NCBI RefSeq assembly: GCF_020539505.1
Contig: NZ_JACDXW010000005.1
Location: 124,001 to 188,000 of the forward strand
DNA length: 64,000 nucleotides
Source of the DNA: Mesopusillimonas faecipullorum
GTDB lineage: Bacteria > Pseudomonadota > Gammaproteobacteria > Burkholderiales > Burkholderiaceae_B
Reading direction: 5' to 3'
Shown: piece by piece, positions 20,439 through 27,774 of the stretch
Layout: each line of letters begins with the position of its first letter
Position numbering within the stretch: the stretch's first letter is position 1
Made by a program: the position numbers and the translations under genes
The notes under the pieces: generated by a model
Told to the model about the DNA's origin: nothing
Seen by the model: the letters and a program-made list of their open reading frames with translations, nothing else
Databases searched by the model: none

Positions 20439-20522
20439 TTATTTTTGTTCTGAAGCTTGGGCGTTGCGTGCGATCTCTTCAGCCAGCAACTCTTCGGGCG
20501 TTTTGCTATCGACCCGTTTCAT
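20439..20522 (-). pseudogene. 3' remnant of a TRAP small permease (DctQ-like) gene
   Basis: Reading leftward, an open frame ends at a TAA (20441-20439) nine bases before the dctM ATG. It encodes KTPEELLAEEIARNAQASEQ, a charged helical tail of the kind found at the C-terminus of DctQ proteins just before dctM. Nothing before it resembles the four membrane helices of DctQ, because the sequence turns directly into the oppositely oriented dioxygenase gene. The identification rests on position and composition; the break lies at about 20,505-20,545. Confidence 0.6.
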
Positions 20523-21756
20523 AGCGCAGTACGCCTGGCCCGAAGGCGGCCTGCAATATGTGCCTGACTGGGTCTACACCAGTCAAGAGGTCTATGACCG
20601 CGAGATGGATCTTATCTTTCACGGCGACACCTGGAATTTCGTGGCCCTGGAAGCTGAAGTGCCGAATCCGGGCGACTATAAGCGCTCTTATGTAGGCGCT
20701 ACGCCCGTCATCGTTTCGCGCGCCGAAGACAATACGCTGCACGTATTCGAGAACCGTTGCGCACACCGCGGTGCCGAGTTCTGTCGCACCCCCATGGGCA
20801 ATACCAACGAGTTCGTTTGTCCCTACCACCAATGGTCATACACCCTGAAAGGGGATTTGCAAGGCATTCCGTTTCGGCGTGGCGTCAACAAAGAGGGCGG
20901 CATGCCCAAGGATTTCCGCCCGCAAGACCACGGCCTGCGCAAACTGCACGTCACGACGCTGAACGGCGTGGTGTTTGCCTCGTACTCCGATAAAGTCGAG
21001 CCCATAGAGGAATACCTGACGCCCGAAATTCTTGAAGACTTCCGCGTTATCTTCCCCGGCAAGAAACTGAAGATTCTGGGTTATTACCGCAACGAGTTGC
21101 CTTGCAACTGGAAGATGTATCACGAGAATCTGAAAGACCCCTATCACGCTACGCTGCTGCATTCCTTCCTGGTGGTGTTCGGGCTGTTGGTTGCAGGCAA
21201 TAAATCGCTGATGCTGTCGGATTCCGTACTTGGCCGTCATGGCTATATGGCCTCGGCCAAGAGCGACGATCTGTATGCCGAGGTGAATGCCGACACCAAG
21301 AAAGAGATGCGCTCTTTCCATGACGGCATGCGCCTGCGCGACGAGCGTTTCCTGGAGTTCATCAAGGAGTTCGACTCACCCTGGTCGGTCACCATGCAAA
21401 CCATCTGGCCCAACCTGATCGTGCAACGTGAAATGAACACGCTGGGCGTACGGCAGATTATTCCCAACGGCCCCAACAGCCAGATCATGCAATGGACGAT
21501 GTTCGGCTACGAGGAAGACACCGAAGAGATGACCCGCCACCGCCTGCGTCAGGGCAACCTGATGGGCCCGTCGGGCTTTCTGGGCCTGGAAGACAACGAA
21601 GCCATGAAGTTCGTTCAGGAAGGCGTGCGCCGTTCCAGCACCGACTTGAACGTCCTGAAGCTGGACGGCGACCGTATCGGCACTTCGCCCAGCCTGATCT
21701 CCGAGGCGTCCATTCGCGCCATGTACCAGTACTACCGCAGCGTCATGGGATTCTAA
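20503..21756 (+). CDS. Rieske ring-hydroxylating dioxygenase alpha subunit, NagG (salicylate 5-hydroxylase)-like
   Basis: About 417 residues if the TTG at 20503 is used; the frame is open from 20377. Rieske ligands are in NRCAHRG and CPYHQW, and the mononuclear iron site is ENLKDPYHATLLH. Shared stretches with NagG (LKGDLQG, PFRRGV, GGMPKDF, LGYYRN) suggest salicylate or another ortho-substituted benzoate as substrate, giving gentisate-type products. No natural ATG or ribosome site is visible just before the conserved AWPEGG, and the upstream sequence belongs to the TRAP remnant, so the native first 10-20 codons appear lost. The beta subunit follows directly. Confidence 0.85.
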   Translation: MLSTRFIAQYAWPEGGLQYVPDWVYTSQEVYDREMDLIFHGDTWNFVALEAEVPNPGDYKRSYVGATPVIVSRAEDNTLHVFENRCAHRGAEFCRTPMGNTNEFVCPYHQWSYTLKGDLQGIPFRRGVNKEGGMPKDFRPQDHGLRKLHVTTLNGVVFASYSDKVEPIEEYLTPEILEDFRVIFPGKKLKILGYYRNELPCNWKMYHENLKDPYHATLLHSFLVVFGLLVAGNKSLMLSDSVLGRHGYMASAKSDDLYAEVNADTKKEMRSFHDGMRLRDERFLEFIKEFDSPWSVTMQTIWPNLIVQREMNTLGVRQIIPNGPNSQIMQWTMFGYEEDTEEMTRHRLRQGNLMGPSGFLGLEDNEAMKFVQEGVRRSSTDLNVLKLDGDRIGTSPSLISEASIRAMYQYYRSVMGF

Positions 21757-21758
21757 GC

Positions 21759-22286
21759 ATGCATACCACCAAACCATTCAATCATTACGTCGCGTCCAAG
21801 GTAGACGCGGCCACCAGCCGCGAGTTGCGCCTGGACTTGGAAGCTTTCCACGCCGAATACTGTGCGGCGCTGGACAACCGGGAAGTCGAGAAATGGCCTG
21901 AGTTTTTCTGCGAAGACGCGCTTTATCGCGTTACCTCGCGCGAGAACGCCGAGCATAATATGCTGGTGGGGCTGGTGTATGCGGAAGGCCGCGACATGAT
22001 GATAGATCGCGCCATCGCCATCGCACGCACGCAAATGTTTGCCCCCCGCTATACCCAACACATGGTCAGCAATGTGCGCATCGTTGAAACCCACGATGAC
22101 GGGCGCATAGAGACCGAAGCCAACTTTCTGCTGCTGCAAACCTTGGTGGAAGGGCCCTCTACCGTGCACTTGGCGGGCCGCTACTACGACACTTTCGTAC
22201 GCGAGCAAGGCCGCCTGCTGCTGCAAGAGCGTCAGGTCATTTACGACACGGCCATATTGGCCAACGACCTGGTCTACCCGGTCTAG
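21759..22286 (+). CDS. Aromatic-ring-hydroxylating dioxygenase beta subunit, NagH-like
   Basis: 175 residues. A small subunit of the NTF2-like fold; LDLEAFHAEYCAALDNREVE and WPEFFCEDALYRVTSREN near the N-terminus and MVSNVRI in the middle are typical of this family. It starts 2 bases after the alpha-subunit stop and so is translationally linked to it. The ferredoxin and reductase needed for electron supply are not in the window next to it; the VanB-like reductase at 30,946 is of another class. Confidence 0.88.
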   Translation: MHTTKPFNHYVASKVDAATSRELRLDLEAFHAEYCAALDNREVEKWPEFFCEDALYRVTSRENAEHNMLVGLVYAEGRDMMIDRAIAIARTQMFAPRYTQHMVSNVRIVETHDDGRIETEANFLLLQTLVEGPSTVHLAGRYYDTFVREQGRLLLQERQVIYDTAILANDLVYPV

Positions 22287-22289
22287 CGC

Positions 22290-23129
22290 TTAGGGCTTGA
22301 ACGCGCCGATGAAAATGGCGGGGTCTACGCGGGCGTCGTTCAGGCTGACGTTCCAGTGCAAATGCGGGCCGGTTGCCCGGCCTGTGGCACCCACTTGGCC
22401 CAGAACCTGCCCGCGCTCCAGCGTTTGGCCCACTTTCACGTCTATCTTGGACAAATGGCAAAACATGCTGATGAAGCCTTGCCCATGATCGACGAACACG
22501 GTTTTGCCGTTAAAGAAGAAGTCGCCCACCAGAATCACCTTGCCGGCGGCAGGGGCCTTGATGGGCGTACCTGTGGCTGCGGCGAAATCCAGACCCGAAT
22601 GAGGGTTGCGCGGCTCGCCATTGAAAAATCGCCGTAACCCGAAGGGGCTGGACAGACGCCCCGGAACGGGGCGATCCAGCATCACGTTGCTGGGCAGACC
22701 GGGTGAAAACTGCCGATAGGCGGCCTTCTGCTCGGCCAACTCGTTTTCTATGCGTTTCAGGTTTTTTGTGTCCGGGCTGACATGCTGGGGATTCTTGACG
22801 GTAATGTGCTGAGCGACGTACTGCTTGCTGCCCACCTGAAACGACAAGCCGCGCCGGGCGCCGTCTTGTTCTACGTCTATGCGTTGTTTCGAATTGGCCG
22901 GTGTTTCCAGCCCTATGCCCACTACCGCTATCCACTCGCCCGTGGCCTCACGCAGCACCATGACCCTGCGATCGCCGAAATGCACGACAGGCGCCTGCTG
23001 CGCTTGCCCCAACTGCACCACGGCAACCCCACCCGGAACCGGCTTATTGAGCATGCGAGCAATGTAGCCCTCGGCCCTAACTGCCGTCGACAGGAACAGC
23101 AATGTTACCCACAACAATACCCTAAGCAT
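22290..23129 (-). CDS. M23 family metallopeptidase (peptidoglycan endopeptidase)
   Basis: 279 residues from the ATG at 23129, chosen for its AAAGAGGTG ribosome site and the signal peptide that follows (LLWVTLLFLSTAVRAE). The C-terminal LasA/LytM domain has the zinc ligands HSGLDF and HLHW and the glycine-rich FGLRRFFNG segment, so it is likely an active periplasmic peptidase cutting peptidoglycan cross-links. The N-terminal half is a beta-rich domain. It is convergent with the dioxygenase beta subunit, 3 bases apart. Confidence 0.9.
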   Translation of the reverse strand: MLRVLLWVTLLFLSTAVRAEGYIARMLNKPVPGGVAVVQLGQAQQAPVVHFGDRRVMVLREATGEWIAVVGIGLETPANSKQRIDVEQDGARRGLSFQVGSKQYVAQHITVKNPQHVSPDTKNLKRIENELAEQKAAYRQFSPGLPSNVMLDRPVPGRLSSPFGLRRFFNGEPRNPHSGLDFAAATGTPIKAPAAGKVILVGDFFFNGKTVFVDHGQGFISMFCHLSKIDVKVGQTLERGQVLGQVGATGRATGPHLHWNVSLNDARVDPAIFIGAFKP

Positions 23130-23256
23130 TTTCACCTCTTTTTCAGTGCCCCCACACTTTAGCGCCCTACGGAAAAATGCGCAGCCCCGAATGATTTGAT
23201 TCGTATACACGTCATGAATCTGTAATAATGGCGAGTCTTCCCCCTATCTCCCCATC

Positions 23257-24732
23257 ATGTTTGACCTCTTCTCTGGTCTGTCCATCTCCGTTGGACTCAG
23301 CCTGGTGCTGGCTCTGTGCTTTGTACTCGCCTTCGAATTCATCAACGGTTTTCACGATACCGCCAACGCCGTTGCCACCGTTATCTACACCAAAGCCATG
23401 CCGCCCCATCTTGCGGTGTTCGCCTCGGGCATTTTCAATTTTCTAGGTGTGCTGCTGGGTGGTGTGGGGGTGGCGTATGCCATTGTTCATCTGCTGCCGG
23501 TAGAACTGCTGCTTAATCTGGATAGCGGACGCGGTCTGGCCATGGTGTTTGCCATGTTGACCGCCGCGATTACCTGGAATCTGGGCACTTGGTATTTTGG
23601 TATTCCAGCTTCCAGCTCGCACACTTTGATCGGTTCGATACTGGGCGTGGGCCTGGCCAATGCCCTGCTCAACGGCATACCCGTCAGCGCAGGCGTGAAC
23701 TGGGGCAAGGCAATGGACATAGGCTTGTCTTTGCTCATCTCGCCCGTAGCGGGTTTCGTCGTGGCGGCGCTACTGCTGCTGGCCTTGAAAAAATGGTTCG
23801 CCAACTCCAAGATGCACAAAACGCCTGAAGAGCGACGCATCATCGACGACAAGAAGCATCCTCCATTTTGGAATCGACTGGTGCTGGTGCTGTCGGCCAT
23901 GGGCGTCAGTTTTGTGCACGGCTCTAACGATGGGCAAAAAGGCATAGGCCTGATCATGCTAGTACTGATCGGCATTGTGCCTGCCAAGTTTGTGCTGGAC
24001 CCAGCCAGCACCACCTACCAAATACAACGCACCTACGACGCCGCCGCACATTTAAGCGATTTTTATCTGCGTAATGAAGACACCTTGGGCGAATACCTGG
24101 CGCTGCGGCGTCAACCTCGCTCAGATCTCCCCCCCACATTCCGTTGTGATCCCCACGACACGCTACCCACCATCCGGGCAGTGCGCCAAGATCTGCAAGG
24201 CGTTCATCGCTACGATGACCTGTCCCCTGAAACCCGAGTGCGCGTGCGTCGCTATCTGCTTTGTCTGGACGACACCGCCCGCAAGGTAGCCAACCTAGCC
24301 AATCTGCCGCAGCGCGAGAAAAACGACCTTAAGCGCTTACGCACCGATCTGACCTCTACGACTGAGTACGCCCCCCTATGGGTGATTGTGGCGGTTGCCT
24401 TGGCATTGGGATTAGGCACCATGGTGGGCTGGCGCCGCGTGGTGCGTACCGTAGGGGAAAAAATCGGCAAGCAGGGCATGACCTATGCGCAGGGTATGGC
24501 CGCGCAAATTACCGCTGCCGGCGCCATAGGCTTGGCCAACGTGTTCAGCCTACCGGTCTCGACTACCCATGTGCTGTCTTCGGGGGTTGCCGGCACCATG
24601 GTGGCCAATCGTAGCGGCCTGCAAAGCAGCACGGTGCGCACCATTTTGCTGGCTTGGGTGCTTACCCTGCCGGCCAGCATGCTGCTGGCGGCAGGACTAT
24701 TTGCTTTGGCGGTGGGCGTGCTGGGGGTTTAA
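23257..24732 (+). CDS. pitA: Inorganic phosphate transporter, Pit family
   Basis: 491 residues. A low-affinity metal-phosphate/proton symporter of the inner membrane. Two PHO4 repeats carry the signatures FEFINGFHDTANAVATV (residues about 27-43) and VHGSNDGQKGIG (about 219-230), with GIPASSSHTLIGSILG and LPVSTTHVLSSGVAGTM in the transport core. A hydrophilic loop of about 120 residues (about 245-365) separates the halves, as in E. coli PitA. Confidence 0.93.
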   Translation: MFDLFSGLSISVGLSLVLALCFVLAFEFINGFHDTANAVATVIYTKAMPPHLAVFASGIFNFLGVLLGGVGVAYAIVHLLPVELLLNLDSGRGLAMVFAMLTAAITWNLGTWYFGIPASSSHTLIGSILGVGLANALLNGIPVSAGVNWGKAMDIGLSLLISPVAGFVVAALLLLALKKWFANSKMHKTPEERRIIDDKKHPPFWNRLVLVLSAMGVSFVHGSNDGQKGIGLIMLVLIGIVPAKFVLDPASTTYQIQRTYDAAAHLSDFYLRNEDTLGEYLALRRQPRSDLPPTFRCDPHDTLPTIRAVRQDLQGVHRYDDLSPETRVRVRRYLLCLDDTARKVANLANLPQREKNDLKRLRTDLTSTTEYAPLWVIVAVALALGLGTMVGWRRVVRTVGEKIGKQGMTYAQGMAAQITAAGAIGLANVFSLPVSTTHVLSSGVAGTMVANRSGLQSSTVRTILLAWVLTLPASMLLAAGLFALAVGVLGV

Positions 24733-24754
24733 GCCCCGCAGCACGCAGCCTGGC

Positions 24755-25720
24755 TTACAGCTTGAACAGCTTGCGCGCGTTCTCGTAGCACACTTTGGCG
24801 CGCGTCGCGTCATCCATCGGGGCGGTTTCGATAAACTCGGCCGCAATCTTCGTGGACTCGTAGGGATAGTCCACCGAGAACATCACCGCGTCGGCACCCA
24901 TTTCGCCTATCGCCCCCATCAAGGCCGCATGCGAGCACACGCCCGACGTCGTGATCAGGATATTGCTGCCTATGTATTCCGAGGGTTTGCGCTCAAGCGT
25001 AACGCCGCAGGGGTAAGTAGAGAAACGGCTGTCGAAGCGCCAACGCAGATACGGCAGGCAACCTTCGCCCATATGGCCGACGATAAGCTTGGCACCAGGG
25101 TGGCGGTCGAATACGCCGCCAAACATAATGCGCAAGGCATGTGTGGCCACCTCAACGCCCCACCCCCAGGTCGCGCCTGTCAGTTCGGGGTGGCCTTCAT
25201 AGAAGTGCGGCTTATCGAAGGAGTAAAAGGGGTGCAGGTAGAAAGGCACGTCCAACTCTTGCAAACAAGCCCAGAACTCGTCGTACTGCGGGGCGTCGTA
25301 GTAGACCCCATGCGTGTGGCCATTCACCAGCGTGCCCTTGAAACCCAATTGCTTCACCGAGCGCTCCAGCTCTTTAATGGCTTGCGCCGGGTCCTGCATG
25401 GGCAAGGTCGCAAAGCCACCGAACCGTGTAGGGTGGCGCGCAATCTTTTCGGCCAGATAATCGTTGTTGGCGCGCGCTTTGGAGACGGCGCGGGCGACGT
25501 CGGTTTCGGCCTGTACGCTAGGCCCGGTCTGGGACAAGATCACATATTCGATCCCGGCCTCGTCCATTTCTTGTAAACGCTGCTCGTCTATGTCCAACAG
25601 CCTGCGTGTCAGATCCGCTGCCACTTCAGGATCAATCTGGCTGACAAAGGATTTCGAATATTCGGCGAAATCAGGCGCCGTAAAGTGTTCTTCGAACGCG
25701 ATCTTGCGGATACGTCCCAT
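24755..25720 (-). CDS. Amidohydrolase, gamma-resorcylate/2,3-dihydroxybenzoate decarboxylase-like
   Basis: 321 residues. It resembles non-oxidative aromatic acid decarboxylases of the amidohydrolase superfamily. The family start KIAFEEHFTAPDF carries Glu and His metal ligands, followed by VPFYLHPFYSF, LIVGHMGEGCLPY and the metal-binding Asp in MFSVDYPYES. The expected reaction is reversible removal of a ring carboxylate from a hydroxybenzoate; the exact substrate is not readable. Two copies of a palindrome shared with the marR upstream region lie in its 206-base leader, so it is probably controlled by the MarR protein encoded next upstream. Confidence 0.82.
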   Translation of the reverse strand: MGRIRKIAFEEHFTAPDFAEYSKSFVSQIDPEVAADLTRRLLDIDEQRLQEMDEAGIEYVILSQTGPSVQAETDVARAVSKARANNDYLAEKIARHPTRFGGFATLPMQDPAQAIKELERSVKQLGFKGTLVNGHTHGVYYDAPQYDEFWACLQELDVPFYLHPFYSFDKPHFYEGHPELTGATWGWGVEVATHALRIMFGGVFDRHPGAKLIVGHMGEGCLPYLRWRFDSRFSTYPCGVTLERKPSEYIGSNILITTSGVCSHAALMGAIGEMGADAVMFSVDYPYESTKIAAEFIETAPMDDATRAKVCYENARKLFKL

Positions 25721-25780
25721 GGCTGTCCTCCTGGTTCGTGTCGCATGCCGAACGGCCAGGCGCTTAGAGCCGCATAATTA

Positions 25781-25792
25781 TCAGCATACTGA
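25781..25792. promoter_or_regulatory. Candidate MarR operator 1 (perfect palindrome)
   Basis: TCAGCATACTGA has perfectly matched half-sites around CATA/TATG, 60 bases upstream of the decarboxylase start. Near-identical copies occur at 25862 and 26521. Positions flanking the MarR gene support a shared operator. Confidence 0.6.
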
Positions 25793-25861
25793 CGATATGG
25801 TCATAAAAAAACGCGGTACACCCTCATCGAAAATTTTGCCGACTCACGCGTCCACATACTG

Positions 25862-25873
25862 TAAGTATACTGA
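25862..25873. promoter_or_regulatory. Candidate MarR operator 2
   Basis: TAAGTATACTGA matches operator 1 at 10 of 12 positions. Its centre is 81 bases from that of operator 1, just downstream of the marR stop in the decarboxylase leader. An embedded AGTATACT is itself palindromic. Confidence 0.5.
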
Positions 25874-25926
25874 CAAATATGCGCAAAACCGCTCTTTTCA
25901 GCCCAGCAGGAAACCGGTAATTACCC

Positions 25927-26478
25927 CTAGGAAACCTTCAGGGTGGCCCGACCGTATTGGTTATTGGCTTCCACCACCTGGAACAGCAAGGTCAGAAAAG
26001 TGCGTTGATCTTTAAGCGACAAAGGCGCCAATAATTTACGCTGGGAGCGCTCGACCCCCGCCTGCATTTCCAGCATGACAGCCAGACCTTCAGTGGTAAT
26101 GGCCACTAGGCGGGAACGCCGATCTTGTTCGTTGGTGCGTCGCTCTACCCAGCCTTTGTCTTCCAGGCGTCGGATCACATCGGCCACCGTGGTGCGGTCA
26201 AGGCCCACTTCGTAGCCTACGGCAGTTTGATCCAGCCAAGGGTTACGCGCCAGTACCGTCATGATGCCGTATTGCACGGGCGTAATGCCATACTTGGATT
26301 CTTCGTAGAACAGTGCGCAATGTATCTGGTGCAAACGCCGTACCAGAAAACCCGGGCGGGACCACACGCCCCCACCGATGATATCTAGATCGTCGATATA
26401 TCGCATCAACTGCGCTTTGGCTGCGCTGTTATCCGTTTGCGACTCAGTGACCTGAGTTTCTTGGCTATTCTTCGCCAT
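25927..26478 (-). CDS. MarR family transcriptional regulator
   Basis: 183 residues with a winged helix at about 75-145: YGIMTVLARNPWLDQTAVG, then LDRTTVADVIRRLEDKGWVERR (recognition helix and wing) and DRRSRLVAITTEG, the usual MarR beta-hairpin. The N-terminal extension of about 35 polar residues is longer than usual. MarR proteins commonly bind aromatic acids and release DNA. It lies upstream of the decarboxylase in the same direction, and the same palindrome occurs upstream of both genes, consistent with autoregulation plus control of the enzyme. Confidence 0.88.
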   Translation of the reverse strand: MAKNSQETQVTESQTDNSAAKAQLMRYIDDLDIIGGGVWSRPGFLVRRLHQIHCALFYEESKYGITPVQYGIMTVLARNPWLDQTAVGYEVGLDRTTVADVIRRLEDKGWVERRTNEQDRRSRLVAITTEGLAVMLEMQAGVERSQRKLLAPLSLKDQRTFLTLLFQVVEANNQYGRATLKVS

Positions 26479-26520
26479 ACTTGACCATCCGTCCTATTGT
26501 TCACCACAGGGATCTATTGC

Positions 26521-26532
26521 TCAGCATACAGA
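26521..26532. promoter_or_regulatory. Candidate MarR operator 3, upstream of marR
   Basis: TCAGCATACAGA matches operator 1 at 11 of 12 positions and is 43 bases upstream of the marR start, in the 80-base gap after dinB. It would give autoregulation. Confidence 0.55.
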
Positions 26533-26558
26533 TTATCATGAAGTGCCTTCACACCACG

Positions 26559-27704
26559 TCAGTACAGCGAGAGCTGAGCGACGGGTGGGTCCTGTTCATG
26601 ATCGGGCGACCAAGCAGATAGCTTGCCTATGCGTATGCCCAGCAAGCGAATGCGGCTGTGCATGGGAATACGCTTCAAACACTGGCGTGCAGCATCCAGA
26701 ATGACTTCAGGCGCGTCGGTTGGCATCGCCACGGTGTGGTCTCGCGTCACCGTACGGAAGTCTTCGAAACGCAGTTTGACCCCTATGGTGCGCCCTTTGC
26801 ATTGCTTGCGCTGTAGATCCTGGGCGACCCGCTCGCAGAGCTGCGTCAGCACCCTTGTCAGTTCTGCCCGATCACGCACAACGTGCAGGTCACGCTCGAA
26901 AGTCGTTTCCCGGCTGACCGACTTGGGTTCAGAATAAGTCACCACAGGCCGTTCGTCTTGCCCGTGGGCCACGCGCAGCAGCCATGCCGCATACGTCAGG
27001 CCGAACTGTTCCTGCAATGCCGCCGCTTCGGCCTGCGCCAATTGGCCTATGGTCTGAATGCCCATGGCTTGCAGCCGCACCGTTGCCTTGGGGCCTATGC
27101 CGTTGATTTTGCTGACCGCCAAGGGCCATATACGTGCGGGAATATCCTCCATCCCCAGCAAGGTCACGCCGTCGGGCTTGTCCAGATCAGAACCGATTTT
27201 GGACAGCAGCTTGTTGGGGCTGATGGCGATCGAACAACTCAGGCTGGTGGCGTCGCGCACAGCTTGCTTGATTTGTTTTGCCAGGCTCAGGTCATCGGGC
27301 TCGGGGTGCTCGCTGAGGTCTATATAGATTTCGTCTATGCCCCGGTCTTCTATGCAGTCGGCCACTGACGCCACCGCCGCCTTGAAACGGCGTGAATACT
27401 CGCGATAAGCAAGAAAGTTGGCCGGCAACAAGATAGCGTCGGGCGCAAGCTGGGCCGCCTTCATGATGCCCATGGCCGAAAACACCCCAAACTGACGCGC
27501 TTCGTAGGTAGAGGTAGTGACAACGCCCCGGCCTACATAGTCGCGTAAGCGTTTATACAAATAACTGCCGTCGGGCTGTTGCTGAGGGGCCGGGGTGCGC
27601 CCCCCCACCACCACGGGCAAGCCGCGCAAATCCGGGTAGTGCAGCAGTTCCACGGACGCGAAGAACGCATCCATGTCCAGGTGCGCGATGCGGCGGCGAG
27701 ACAT
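26559..27704 (-). CDS. dinB: DNA polymerase IV (Y-family)
   Basis: 381 residues. An error-prone translesion polymerase. The palm begins with HLDMDAFFASVE (catalytic Asp pair), followed by STYEARQFGV, the acidic motif DEIYIDLSE and the helix-hairpin-helix INGIGPKATVRLQAMG. The little-finger domain fills the last 130 residues. A beta-clamp-binding peptide is expected near the C-terminus, where DPPVAQLSLY is a plausible match. No LexA box was seen in the short leader. Confidence 0.93.
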   Translation of the reverse strand: MSRRRIAHLDMDAFFASVELLHYPDLRGLPVVVGGRTPAPQQQPDGSYLYKRLRDYVGRGVVTTSTYEARQFGVFSAMGIMKAAQLAPDAILLPANFLAYREYSRRFKAAVASVADCIEDRGIDEIYIDLSEHPEPDDLSLAKQIKQAVRDATSLSCSIAISPNKLLSKIGSDLDKPDGVTLLGMEDIPARIWPLAVSKINGIGPKATVRLQAMGIQTIGQLAQAEAAALQEQFGLTYAAWLLRVAHGQDERPVVTYSEPKSVSRETTFERDLHVVRDRAELTRVLTQLCERVAQDLQRKQCKGRTIGVKLRFEDFRTVTRDHTVAMPTDAPEVILDAARQCLKRIPMHSRIRLLGIRIGKLSAWSPDHEQDPPVAQLSLY

Positions 27705-27774
27705 GGACAGCCTAGCCGCCCACAGCCGGTAGGCGAGCGGGCATTGATCTCATGCCCGGAATTGTAGCCCCAGC

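Noticed and set aside
26883-27368. Rightward frame opposite dinB
   Set aside because: Complement of a complete dinB gene; no independent support.
27738-27758. CGGGCAT/ATGCCCG hairpin considered as terminator of the zinc receptor gene
   Set aside because: No T-tract follows on the minus strand and the stem is only 7 bp, so it is not called.
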